Shown here in pieces: positions 9,801-17,026 of a stretch of 64,000 bases of DNA. The stretch comes from Phaeodactylibacter xiamenensis (GTDB lineage: Bacteria > Bacteroidota > Bacteroidia > Chitinophagales > Saprospiraceae), in the NCBI RefSeq assembly GCF_000759025.1, contig NZ_JPOS01000003.1, forward strand, positions 1-64,000, written 5' to 3'. The position numbers and the translations under genes are program-made. Numbering within the stretch: position 1 is the stretch's first letter; every line of letters begins with the position of its first letter. The notes beneath the pieces are model-generated. The model searched no databases. It was not told the origin of the DNA and worked only from the letters and a program-made list of their open reading frames with translations.

Positions 9801-11385
9801 CAAATGCAGCAAGCTCTGCACCTGAACCTTCTATATCAAGGAATTTAGCCCCTGCATTGAAGCCCTGCCCTATCCCAATCTGCGAACCATTGCTTACTGC
9901 TACGTGCTCACACTGAGTTAAAGCCCCCTTGTTGCGCAGCATCTCGTAGAAATCAGTATGCTCCACAGTCAGCCCGATAGTGCCTGAGCCTTCGATGTAG
10001 CCGTCTTTATGATAGATGAGCATCTGTTTTGGAGAGGGGCGTTCGAGGACCTCAACCGCAGTGCCTAAAAGTTCTACCATATCGCCAAGGCCTACTCCAA
10101 AAACGGTTTCATTAGCCAGGTGGTCGACTGCAAATTGCGCGCCGAGCGGGATATTCGCCCCGCGCAGTGGAGAGTCCATACTGAAGAACACAGCGCTTTC
10201 GTGCTGCTCGCCAGCCGCTTCCATATCAAGCAGCGCCAACTTGCCGACTACACCTCCCATGCTGATGCCTACTACCACGTTTTGTTCACTGCTCCCTGCC
10301 TGATGTTTGCGGGCGTTGATCTCACGTATGGCTTCTTCCACCAGCCGGGCATTGATTTCAAGCGCCTCTGTTTCGTCGGCAAAGTCAATGAACAGGATGT
10401 CGTAGTTGGAGGATTCTAGGTCGTTATATATAGAATTTCCAGTTGGAGAGCCAGCAAAAAATTGAAGGTTATTTATTAAACCGTTAAACGTAAAGCCAAA
10501 AAAATCCTCCAAAGCCGGCGTTTCAAAACCATTGATGACAATGAAGGGTTTTCGGATTTCAGTATCGCAGCATGCTGAGCGGCCAGTGACCGTTGCCGTA
10601 TGCACCGTTCCATTTTCTGTGGTGTTTACCGTAAAGGTAAAATCGCTGTTCGTACAGTACGTTTCCGGGCCTGCAGGCGAGGCACTGCCTGCGGGAGCGG
10701 CAATGTTTATGCGACTTTTACTGATTAATTTAGTCCTGTTCCAAAGAGTCAGTTCAGCTGTGATTTCTACAGCGCCCCCTGAGCTGTACTGCACACTCAC
10801 CCAATCGCCGTCTTGCACAGCCTGCAAGCCACCACCATCGCCAAAGTCAACTTTTGTGGACAGTACCGGCAATGAAGCACCTGCATGCAGGTCAATCCGG
10901 AAATGATAAGTGCCAGCGGGCAGTTCCCGGCTGACCGAAGGAGCGGCTGCAAAAAGCCGGTTGGGCAGATAGGGGCTCCCGGCGCCGCTTACGTGCTGCA
11001 ACTGCCCATTGTTAATACTCAGCAAGCCATTGTTGACTGCGTTGGGGTCAAGGCTATGGTAGTCAAATAGCAGTAAATTGAAAGGGATGGTATCCGAAAT
11101 AGATGCAGGTTCTACGATGCCTACTACATTGGGAGCGCTGCCGCTAACTGTAGCACCTGCGAGTGTCGCGCATATCCGGTCAAGGCTATGCTTGTTTACG
11201 AAAACGGAATCTGATCCGTTGTATCTGGAAAGCCTGGCGAGCGGTATGCCCTTTTCTGCCAAAAAGCCGGAAGTGACGGCTGTGAAGTCGAGGGCGCCAA
11301 AGGCATGGTCCGGCGTTACGGTGCCCGCCGGTGGCGTGTCAATAATTTGTACTTGCTGCGCACTCAGAGAGAGGCTTAAAAGCAA
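6817..11385 (-). CDS. Giant T9SS-secreted protein with alpha/beta-hydrolase and beta-helix regions
   Basis: This 1522-residue frame encodes an extracellular protein. Residues about 280-480 form an alpha/beta-hydrolase (lipase-like) domain with the nucleophile elbow GISMGG at 373-378 (Ser375) and a FIVINGFE strand. Residues about 850-1330 are glycine-rich short repeats typical of a right-handed parallel beta-helix. The last ~80 residues (FPNPAQDEVAVEW to LKVMVQR) are a T9SS type A sorting domain. The frame opens at a TTG inside the signal peptide, and the natural ATG at 11447 is one base out of frame because of the C8 run at 11410-11417. With one more C the product would begin with a complete signal peptide ending SLSLSAQQ. 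The gene follows a related lipoprotein gene at 11474-12064. Confidence 0.85.
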   Translation of the reverse strand: MLLSLSLSAQQVQIIDTPPAGTVTPDHAFGALDFTAVTSGFLAEKGIPLARLSRYNGSDSVFVNKHSLDRICATLAGATVSGSAPNVVGIVEPASISDTIPFNLLLFDYHSLDPNAVNNGLLSINNGQLQHVSGAGSPYLPNRLFAAAPSVSRELPAGTYHFRIDLHAGASLPVLSTKVDFGDGGGLQAVQDGDWVSVQYSSGGAVEITAELTLWNRTKLISKSRINIAAPAGSASPAGPETYCTNSDFTFTVNTTENGTVHTATVTGRSACCDTEIRKPFIVINGFETPALEDFFGFTFNGLINNLQFFAGSPTGNSIYNDLESSNYDILFIDFADETEALEINARLVEEAIREINARKHQAGSSEQNVVVGISMGGVVGKLALLDMEAAGEQHESAVFFSMDSPLRGANIPLGAQFAVDHLANETVFGVGLGDMVELLGTAVEVLERPSPKQMLIYHKDGYIEGSGTIGLTVEHTDFYEMLRNKGALTQCEHVAVSNGSQIGIGQGFNAGAKFLDIEGSGAELAAFAGQDLPIIDGFWGAVLGPFVAIELAIGAQVDFEFSAMPAPNTGQHRIYKGEISQELLFGLLTVNYFSREVKVGGGNILPLDNAPGGFADIPQPEDLGLPAFDAPPAELFLDRFCFIPTISALEIGPFRGFSSTLADLYTDVSDNDAVIASGQTLVTRYVAVDDDPDPTSDLENNQAHPGFSFDNTGVILTEILNSSGFSSPLLARTYNFGKANIEYDYRAVPAPGFTISQTPIAIDEDKVIGSGGEVWVNRTGTIGYTDVSSNPSNEVSQFELFIRKGCEPQTFLTISNNARMELGQWDAAAGITNTAQVYVQADATVSIQAQGELYINKDSKFIVQNGGYTEVLSDGLLSAGFGGQVRIEKGGEARIGSGGILRVSQDSKCVVEDGGKLVLEPGAIVQLWDGDDPFGRAVLEVQGELEVQGSIDFSGNGFFDFFQSHILSLTGGIFRIEGRGIGKRFLRLRNNTTLDIGDNTVELLEGLAEYGNYAKISVGQGEAFISNIELKTGGQTAVGLLADGATKIRFVYNEAYGFANAVEAYNIYPASTLDFLFFQSGFSDNQNSIWLSHGGNARIWDCNFNGTGTGVNAMLLDELQSVRVDASVIENYNVPTEPEYLTWGAVHVSNVGEYIMSGGELSNNDVGLYCPPGKYVNVTLRGQAEVADNDFYGLHIVEGNREGSNYGLVTMDCARLLNNGLAGIKGQNLILNIDAFINSQTDNLAYARANHFQRGPNDALWFDICYDGTLAETINTIPAEGNYWGTDNANPEPGGGLYYYALDKTNFGGCGGFPEISLGFGTKATGAPTSCPSGPPTGPHVPPSKDCSGLMATPTEQLGGSFFDAFFAYQDRLEQEELTETTYSLFAAVAQKSNTERGTASDQCKHYIDVARVFVPHTGGQNLQSAGGSPQGMQQRQGLSLSGQPSAFPNPAQDEVAVEWNPGAQFSLRAINAAGQEVWSGLLPSGTHRLPVDSWAEGWYFLHFTTADGQRAHQLKVMVQR

Positions 11386-11409
11386 GCCTAAAACAGTTAG
11401 TTTGAAATT

Positions 11410-11417
11410 GGGGGGGG
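11410..11417 (-). repeat. C8 homopolymer breaking the start of the secreted hydrolase gene
   Basis: On the coding (minus) strand, the ATG at 11447 reads through 10 codons, enters eight C residues and terminates soon after. With nine C residues it joins the hydrolase frame. This is either a slippage-controlled on/off site, a mutation, or a homopolymer sequencing error. Confidence 0.8.
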
Positions 11418-11473
11418 TAGAACCCCGCGTAGAGAAAAGCTAAACATAATGTGTGGTTTTTAAGCGTTAAAGA

Positions 11474-12064
11474 TTAATTGGCGTATTTGATGTCGAACCG
11501 GCCATCGGTGACACGGATGGTGTCATGGCAGTCTTCTTTGATAAAGAGAAAGTTAAAAGTGCCTGAAATGATATTTTGATCTGTATCCAAGAAAGTGATA
11601 TCAATGACGTTTGTATGCATACTATCTAGAATCATGGGGTTCCCGTTCCAAGAGGAACACCTATTTATATCAGCGAACATGCATTGTCGAACACTATCAC
11701 TAGGTGAAATACCCTTGAATGTTGCGTTAATCCCTATCCGTTGATAAGTATCATAGCCATTATCATTTGGACCTAGCCTTCTACTTGCACTGATAAACAG
11801 ACCTCCAGTAGGCTCATGATAAGAAAAAGAAAGCTGAGCATCCAAACCAAAGTAAGGCCCACCTTTAGGCCTCCACACCTCACCATTGACCAAGCAGCCA
11901 AAGGTGTTTTCTCCTGTGGTGGTCATTTCGGGGAGAGTTTCTTCTGCGTCCCAATCTATAGGCTTGATAGTAATTTCATCGTCATCGTTGCCGAACCAGT
12001 TGCACCCGGCCCATAGCAGGGGCACGGCGAGCAGCCAGGTGAGGAGTAGGAATTTGTTTTTCAT
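11474..12064 (-). CDS. DUF6252-like lipoprotein, copy 1
   Basis: This 196-residue protein has the signal peptide MKNKFLLLTWLLAVPLLW followed by AGC (lipobox, Cys20). After an acidic linker comes a beta-rich domain running from TTGENTFGCLVNGEVW to SGTFNF...DTIRVTDGRFDIKY, the pattern I associate with DUF6252-type lipoproteins. The signal peptide, the start of the domain and the last 30 residues match the protein at 13230-13778 closely, while the middle is very different. It lies directly upstream of the large hydrolase gene and is probably co-transcribed with it. An immunity or chaperone-like role is possible but unproven. Confidence 0.75.
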   Translation of the reverse strand: MKNKFLLLTWLLAVPLLWAGCNWFGNDDDEITIKPIDWDAEETLPEMTTTGENTFGCLVNGEVWRPKGGPYFGLDAQLSFSYHEPTGGLFISASRRLGPNDNGYDTYQRIGINATFKGISPSDSVRQCMFADINRCSSWNGNPMILDSMHTNVIDITFLDTDQNIISGTFNFLFIKEDCHDTIRVTDGRFDIKYAN

Positions 12065-12301
12065 AGGTGAAGGTTTTTATGTGTTAAAAAATAGGAATTG
12101 ACTTGGATCCACCCCCGCCCTACGGGCACCCCGTGTCACGGCGCTATAGCCAGTTGCGCTGCCGGAAGCGCCCAGCGGAGTATAGCACAGACAGGGGATT
12201 CAGCTACCGGCTGTCCCAGGCATATCTGTTTAATGCCAATACCAAATGGTACTGCTATAGCTCAAGGCTTTAGCAGGGCGGTTATGTTTTTTGTTCAAGT
12301 A

Positions 12302-12454
12302 TACGCATGACGAAGTGGTATGCTATTCCAAGGCATACCGCTTCAAGGCGTATATGCCGACCCTCCTGCCTTTAAGGTGGTCAAAGCCTAAAGGCGATGA
12401 GACACGGGCAAGCATTGAGTGGGTTTGCCTCGGCAAACCACTTAATCGTCGGTA
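12302..12454. mobile_element. TA-flanked palindromic element, copy A (153 bp)
   Basis: The element is flanked by TA on both sides (12300-12301 and 12455-12456). The homologous position in the tandem copy (around 14018-14021) reads ttcaagtaagtg with a single TA and no insert. The termini are imperfect inverted repeats, tacgcatgacgaagtgg and, on the other strand, taccgacgattaagtgg. There is no coding capacity. The TA target suggests mobilisation by a Tc1/IS630-type transposase elsewhere. Confidence 0.85.
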
Positions 12455-12637
12455 TAAGTGTGGCGGTCACACAGGGAGCGCCGGTTTTTGTTGCTGCGCG
12501 CAGTGATTCGTGCAATAGATTGGTAATATACGACTTGGCCGTGGTAATGTCAAGGTTGCGGCGTGAAAACATTGTTGTTTTTTTTGGGGCTTGGGTGGGG
12601 GTAGGTGGAGCGTTGGTTCTGACTGGGTTGTACATGC

Positions 12638-12701
12638 GACTTCTACGAAGTCGGGCTGCCATAAGGGCCCTGAGAGACTAGGATGTGACTTCTACGAAGT
12701 C
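12638..12701. repeat. Paired 15-base palindromes, 49-bp period
   Basis: The hairpin-forming sequence gacttctacgaagtc occurs at 12638-12652 and 12687-12701, start to start 49 bp. The intervening DNA (ggctgccat...ctgagaga.taggatgt) is also conserved in the array at 14204-14392. A similar pair, 49 bp apart on the other strand, lies at 59942-60005. Confidence 0.85.
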
Positions 12702-13000
12702 GTTTGTCCGTTTTGTCCGGGTTATTAGGCAGGCTACACTTCCTTTGAGTAGCTGAAGGTGTCTGCGCCAGACTCCGCAGGAAGCGCTGTAGTATCCACC
12801 TGCGCATTGGCATTGACGGTGGCGCTGAGCAAAGTAGCCTGCACGAGGCGGCAGCGGAGGGGCGTGGAGATGGTGGTGCTGTCCGGGTCGCCGTTGAAGG
12901 CGCTGAGGCGCGTGAAGGGCGTACCGTGCTCTTGCAGCAAGCCGGTAGACAACCCACTTAAATCGAGGTTAGCAAAGACCCAGTCCGGCGTGTAATATCC

Positions 13001-13012
13001 GGGGGGGGGGGG
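13001..13012 (-). repeat. C12 homopolymer in the hydrolase remnant
   Basis: The run encodes prolines just after the signal peptide. Eleven (or fourteen) C residues would keep the paralogue-like frame open; twelve shift it to a stop 13 codons later. Confidence 0.8.
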
Positions 13013-13096
13013 ACGTATCTATGGTCTGTTGCGCGCAGAGCGCAGGCGCTGCCAGGATGAATACTCCAAGCAGCAGGTTTCTGAAAATAGCGGTTA

Positions 13097-13196
13097 TACC
13101 GACGACGAAGTAATTTGGTTCCAAACATGACTTCGTGTCGGCATATACGCGTGCGTCGGGTTTGTGCCTTAGGCCCAAACCTCTCCGTTCCGAGTA
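13097..13196. mobile_element. TA-flanked palindromic element, copy D (100 bp)
   Basis: The element is flanked by TA at 13095-13096 and 13197-13198, with ends taccgacgacgaag and tactcggaacggag in inverted orientation. Removing it with one TA turns the minus-strand start into ATG CGA CTA ACC GCT, giving MRLTAIFRNLLLGVF, a clean signal peptide. The insertion adds 34 codons without breaking the frame. Confidence 0.8.
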
Positions 13197-13229
13197 TAGT
13201 CGCATGTGATATTGGTTGAAATAGGTTAA

Positions 13230-13778
13230 TTAATTGGCCCAGTCATAGTCGAATCGGCCATCGGTGATAAAGAGCGTGTCGCCGCACCCCTCATGCACCA
13301 GGGTGCATTGAAAGGTGCCGGAGACAATAAATTCGTCGGTGTTCAGGTTGAGGATTTCTACCCAGTTATCGGCAGTTTCTAAAAGAAAATATTGGTCCAA
13401 AACGTCTTGGCACTCCAAGTTGAAATCATCATATTGACCTGCTTCTAGAGGGTACAACCCTATTGAATCGATGAACGCGTTTATGTATACTGCATCGTCA
13501 AAGCCTTCACAACTTCGAAGTCCTTGTAAAGAAAAAATCTTATAAACCGGGTGCCACTCTCCAATGATACTACTCTGAAGGAACCCGCCCCCACAGCGCT
13601 GCCAGTTCACCCCATTGATTTTGCAGGCGAAGGTGCCCTCGCCGGTGGTGGTGATGGGCGGCAGCTCATCGGGCTGTGCGATGGAGGCTTCATCGGTTTT
13701 AAAGAGTGGCTTATCGCACCCGCCCCACAGCAGAGGCACGGCGAGCAGCCAGGTGAGCAATAGGAATTTGTTTTTCAT
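13230..13778 (-). CDS. DUF6252-like lipoprotein, copy 2
   Basis: This 182-residue protein has a signal peptide nearly identical to copy 1 (MKNKFLLLTWLLAVPLLW, then GGC lipobox), a PPITTTGEGTFACKINGVNW domain start and a C-terminal VSGTF...CGDTLFITDGRFD. Between these conserved ends, about 90 residues show little similarity to copy 1. The DNA upstream of both copies is also conserved, so the two genes arose by tandem duplication followed by replacement or fast change of the core. Confidence 0.75.
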   Translation of the reverse strand: MKNKFLLLTWLLAVPLLWGGCDKPLFKTDEASIAQPDELPPITTTGEGTFACKINGVNWQRCGGGFLQSSIIGEWHPVYKIFSLQGLRSCEGFDDAVYINAFIDSIGLYPLEAGQYDDFNLECQDVLDQYFLLETADNWVEILNLNTDEFIVSGTFQCTLVHEGCGDTLFITDGRFDYDWAN

Positions 13779-14424
13779 AGGTGAAGGTTTTTATGTGTTA
13801 AAAAATAGAAATTGACTTGGATCCACCCCCGCCTTTCGGGCACCCCGTGTCACGGCGCTGTAGCCAGTTGCGCTGCCGGAAGCGCCCAGCGGGGCATAGC
13901 ACAGACAGTACCTTCAGCTGCTGGCTGGGCGGCTGTTCGGGCATGACTGTTTAATGCCAGTATTATCATACCCCTATAGCGCAAGGCTTTAGTGGTGCGG
14001 TTATGTTTTTTGTTCAAGTAAGTGTGGCGGTCACACAGGGAGCGCCGGTTTTTGTTGCTGCGCGCAGTGATTCGTGCAATTGGTTGGTAATATACGACTT
14101 GGCTGTGGTAATGTCAAGGTTGCGGCGTGAAAACATTGTTGTTTTTTTTTGGGGGCTTGGATGGGGGTAGGTGGAGCGTTGGTTCTGGCTGGGTTCTACA
14201 TGCGACTTCTACGAAGTCGAGCTGCCTTGAGTGCCTGAGAGATTAGGATGTGACTTCTACGAAGTCGGGCTGTCATAGGGGGGCTGAGAGATTAGGATGC
14301 GGCTCTACCTGTCTGCGCCGGGTAGACAGGTTCTACGAAGTCGGGCTACCATAGGGAGGCCTGAGAGATTAGGATGTGACTTCTACGAAGTCTTTTGGCC
14401 GTTTTTTTCGGGTTAGTAGGTATG
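13779..14424. other. Intergenic repeat region upstream of lipoprotein copy 2
   Basis: No gene is seen. This is the tandem counterpart of 12065-12733 and carries the uninterrupted (empty) site for element A near 14018-14021. Its distal end holds the palindrome array at 14204-14392. Confidence 0.85.
14204..14392. repeat. Array of 15-base palindromes with conserved ~48-bp units
   Basis: Full copies of gacttctacgaagtc start at 14204, 14252 and 14378, and a partial copy (ttctacgaagtc) lies at 14331-14342. Each unit continues with a conserved ggctgccat...ctgagagattaggatgt. Because the whole unit is repeated rather than only the palindrome, it is not a CRISPR array. Confidence 0.8.
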
Positions 14425-14516
14425 CTACTCGCTCTTTGCGTAGCTGAAGGTGTCGGAGCCAGACTCTGCAGGAAGCGCTGCCGTATCCACCTGCGCATTG
14501 GCATTGACGGTGGCGC
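14425..14516 (-). pseudogene. Second, shorter remnant of the giant hydrolase N-terminus
   Basis: The minus strand encodes ATVNANAQVDTAALPAESG and then SDTFSYAKSE before a stop at 14425-14427. This nearly matches the last 30 residues of the remnant at 12734. Upstream similarity ends close to the end of the nuclease gene at 14557, so the rest was apparently lost or replaced there. Confidence 0.75.
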
Positions 14517-14556
14517 CAGGAAAACTCTGCAATGGCACTACTGCCAACAGCAACCT

Positions 14557-15618
14557 TTATTCCTTTTTTCTCACCAGCTCTTCCGACAATTGCGCTAGTT
14601 TTTCCTCCTCTGCTGCGGCGAGAGGAACCTCGGTTAACAGCTCCTCCTTTAGGTATTTCAATAGCATGTCTTTGTCTCCGCCTGCAGCGACTTCAAGGAT
14701 GCCCTCTACGATATTTAGCTTTAACTCGGCCAGATCGGATAATTCCTCAGCAGGCAGCTCCGGGAAGCGGACGGTCAATTTGAGGAGGTTGAAAATGCTT
14801 TTTTTGTAAGCGCCCTGGTCAAGGCCTTTTTCCATGCCTTCTTTGCGGCCGCGGATCAGGATTTGCTCTAGTGTGCTCATGACATCTGGTATTATATCGA
14901 GGTCCGTATTTTCAATAATTGCTTTGAATTCTTGTTCGGAGCGCTCTGCCACCCCGAGGATGTAATGGGTCAGTGCGCTGATGCTGGCCTTGCTGTCTGC
15001 CCCTTCAAAGATAACTTCAATATACTCAAAGATCAAGTCTGGCTTGTGCCGCAGCGCCATTGATAGTACAGTGGAGCGGAAATAGCTCAGGTCTAGCTTT
15101 AGCAGCTCCTCCGGTGGCAGGCGGTGCGCATCTTCAAACAAAAAACGAAAATCCGGCAGATAGGGTTTAAGGACTTCATAACCGGGGTGCCCCTTAAAGA
15201 TTTCCCGGATGCGTTTGGGTTGCCACTTAGTTTTCCCATTGTAAAACAGCAGAGGCAGCACGGGTTCCAATGGCTGCTTTTTAGCCTTCACTTGCTCGCG
15301 CAGCAGTAGGAAAATGTACAGCCCTATTTGTACCGCTACATGCTCGTCCGGCTCTGATTTGTGCTCGAATAGCAGGCAGAAATAAAAATGCTCCCCACTT
15401 CCGCCTTCCAACTGACACCGGTACACGACATCAGCGCTGAACAGCTTCAAATTTGGGCGCAGGGACTGTACTTTCTTCTGCTGCAGCGTACTGAGGTCCG
15501 CAATAGCTGCAATTTTAGGATAGAAATACTCAAGATAGGCTTTTACCACCTCCGGGTCGCTCATAGCCGACTTGAAAAAGCGGTCGTCTGGCTGATGGAT
15601 ATTTAGATTTTGGGGCAT
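14557..15618 (-). CDS. Rpn/YhgA-like PD-(D/E)XK nuclease (putative transposase family), copy 1
   Basis: This 353-residue protein begins MPQNLNIHQPDDRFFKSAMS, the DxxFK-type opening of the Rpn/YhgA-like family. Members are recombination-promoting nucleases and are often annotated as transposases. A probable catalytic E-x-K is seen in LLFEHKSEPDE near residue 90. The C-terminus has the usual RGRKEGMEKG helix and a charged tail. A paralogue lies immediately upstream. It ends beside a truncated hydrolase fragment, so it may mark a rearrangement point. Confidence 0.85.
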   Translation of the reverse strand: MPQNLNIHQPDDRFFKSAMSDPEVVKAYLEYFYPKIAAIADLSTLQQKKVQSLRPNLKLFSADVVYRCQLEGGSGEHFYFCLLFEHKSEPDEHVAVQIGLYIFLLLREQVKAKKQPLEPVLPLLFYNGKTKWQPKRIREIFKGHPGYEVLKPYLPDFRFLFEDAHRLPPEELLKLDLSYFRSTVLSMALRHKPDLIFEYIEVIFEGADSKASISALTHYILGVAERSEQEFKAIIENTDLDIIPDVMSTLEQILIRGRKEGMEKGLDQGAYKKSIFNLLKLTVRFPELPAEELSDLAELKLNIVEGILEVAAGGDKDMLLKYLKEELLTEVPLAAAEEEKLAQLSEELVRKKE

Positions 15619-15729
15619 GGTACAGAGATTGCGAATTAAAAAAACAGAGACTCCTCAAATAAATTGCGCGAAAGAGAGATTACGTACAATAAGAGATGCT
15701 GTGCCAAGCTTCTTGCTTTAGCATAAAAG

Positions 15730-16815
15730 CTAAGCCACAACCAGCTGCTCAATCAACCGGTCCAGCTTTTCTTCATCTTCATTGTTTAGCGGGATATCAG
15801 CCAGCAAGTCCTCAAGGACGTACTTTCTCAACGCAGCATCACCTTGTGATTGGACGGACAGGAAAGTCTGGACGGTCTCCAAATCCAGTTCTGTAAAGTC
15901 GGATAGTTCACTAGCAGGCCAATCCGGGAAACGGATAACAGTTTTGAACAGATTGAAGATACTCTTTTTGTAGATACCTTTGTCCAGGCCTTCTCTGCGA
16001 CCTCTCTCCAAAATTTGCTCTAACGTACTCATAACTTCTGGCTTTATCGTGAATGTTGTGTCTTTAATTTGCTTCAGGAATTCTGCTTCCGAACGCTCTG
16101 CCACCCCCAGGATGTAGGTCGTCACTGCGATAATCTTTTCTTTCCCGTCCGTTCCTTCAAAGATAAGCTGAAGGTATTTGAATATCAAGTGCTGCCGGTG
16201 CCGGAAAGCCATTGACATCAGTACACTGCGGAAGTAGCTCAGGTCAAGCTGCAACAGCGCTGCCGGGCTAAGGCGTGTAGCGTCCTGAAATAGAAAACAG
16301 AAATCAGGGATGTAGGGTTCCAAAGCAGCGTAATGCGGATGCCCCTGAAACAGCTCGCCCAGCGTTTGCGGCATCCATTTCTCCTTGCCGTTATAAAAAA
16401 TGAGGGGCAGCACAGGCTCCAGTTCCCTGCCCTGTTTTTTCACCATGCTGGATAAGAGTTCCATGATGTACAGCCCAACCTGCACGGCAACGTACTTATC
16501 GGGCTTGGACTTGTGCTCAAATAGCAAACAGAAATAGAAGTGGTCATCTGCCTCTCCCTGAAACCGGCAGCGGTAAATAACATCTGCTTCGAACCGTTTC
16601 AGGTTAGGGCGCAGACTGACACCGTTTTGCAGCTTCAGGCTTGCAAGATCTGCAATAGCTGCAATTTTAGGATAGAAATGCTCAAGATAGGCCTTGACCA
16701 CCTCCGGGTTGCTCATTGCTGACTTGAAAAAGCGGTCGTCCGGCTGATGGATATACGCAATACGAAGTGGTTTGCGACATCGGAGCAAGCCACTTCCCAG
16801 CGTAAATGCTGACAT
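15730..16815 (-). CDS. Rpn/YhgA-like nuclease, copy 2, with start remodelled by an insertion
   Basis: This paralogue of the previous gene shares IHQPDDRFFKSAMS, LLFEHKSKPD (probable E-x-K), ILGVAERSEAEF and a C-terminal RGRREGLDKG. The original start (ATG at 16871-16873, MPQNLN) is cut off by the 101-bp element at 16754-16854 plus one TA, which shifts the frame. Translation could now begin at the ATG at 16815 inside the element, giving MSAFTLGSGLLRCRKPLRIA before the family sequence (361 residues), or at a TTG at 16836. Expression is uncertain. Confidence 0.75.
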   Translation of the reverse strand: MSAFTLGSGLLRCRKPLRIAYIHQPDDRFFKSAMSNPEVVKAYLEHFYPKIAAIADLASLKLQNGVSLRPNLKRFEADVIYRCRFQGEADDHFYFCLLFEHKSKPDKYVAVQVGLYIMELLSSMVKKQGRELEPVLPLIFYNGKEKWMPQTLGELFQGHPHYAALEPYIPDFCFLFQDATRLSPAALLQLDLSYFRSVLMSMAFRHRQHLIFKYLQLIFEGTDGKEKIIAVTTYILGVAERSEAEFLKQIKDTTFTIKPEVMSTLEQILERGRREGLDKGIYKKSIFNLFKTVIRFPDWPASELSDFTELDLETVQTFLSVQSQGDAALRKYVLEDLLADIPLNNEDEEKLDRLIEQLVVA

Positions 16816-16854
16816 TGAGTAGGTTTGCTGTGGCAAACCACTTAATCGTCAGTA
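16754..16854. mobile_element. TA-flanked palindromic element, copy B (101 bp)
   Basis: The element is flanked by TA at 16752-16753 and 16855-16856. The paralogous gene start (15592-15620) reads gctgatggatatttagattt with a single TA, giving an exact empty site. The inner ends share aagtggtttgc with copies A and C. It inserts after the sixth codon of the nuclease gene. Confidence 0.9.
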
Positions 16855-16978
16855 TATTTAGATTTTGGGGCATGGTACAGAGATTGCTTCAGCTCTAAAA
16901 TACACAAATTATTTTAAATAAATCAATTTTGAATAAATTAAACAATTTTGAAATTCTGACCTTCCCACAGGAAAAGAT

Positions 16979-17020
16979 CAGGCTGTACTTCCCAAATCCT
17001 ACCCCCGAAAGTACAGCCTG
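16979..17020 (-). terminator. Terminator of the sugar dehydrogenase gene
   Basis: Perfect 12-base arms (caggctgtactt and aagtacagcctg) surround an 18-base loop just after the stop at 17027. On the minus strand it is followed by atcttttcc. Confidence 0.75.
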
Positions 17021-17026
17021 TTTTGT

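Larger units (their letters stand above)
12065..12733. other. Intergenic repeat region upstream of lipoprotein copy 1
   Basis: This 670-bp stretch has no gene. It is a diverged tandem copy of 13779-14424. Shared blocks include the 5' leader (ataggtgaaggtttttatg), a gatccacccccgcc block, ttgttcaagta, a tgtggcggtcac block and the 15-base palindromes. The chief difference is the 155-bp insertion described at 12302-12454. Confidence 0.85.
12734..13205 (-). pseudogene. N-terminal remnant of a paralogue of the giant hydrolase
   Basis: After a signal peptide (TAIFRNLLLGVFILAAPALC-AQQ) and TIDTSPPP, the frame breaks in a C12 run (13001-13012). It continues one frame over with YYTPDWVFANLDLSG...TPFTRLSAFNGDPDSTTIS, which aligns with residues 11-100 of the protein at 6817-11385. 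A stop at 12734 ends it after about 110 residues, so the hydrolase, helix and sorting domains are missing. The start codon region is also split by an in-frame 102-bp insertion (element at 13097-13196). It lies just downstream of lipoprotein copy 2, repeating the lipoprotein-then-hydrolase order of the intact pair. Confidence 0.8.

Noticed and set aside
14204-14392. CRISPR-like array
   Set aside because: The palindromes are regularly spaced, but the spacers are themselves conserved and there are no cas genes; it is a short tandem repeat.
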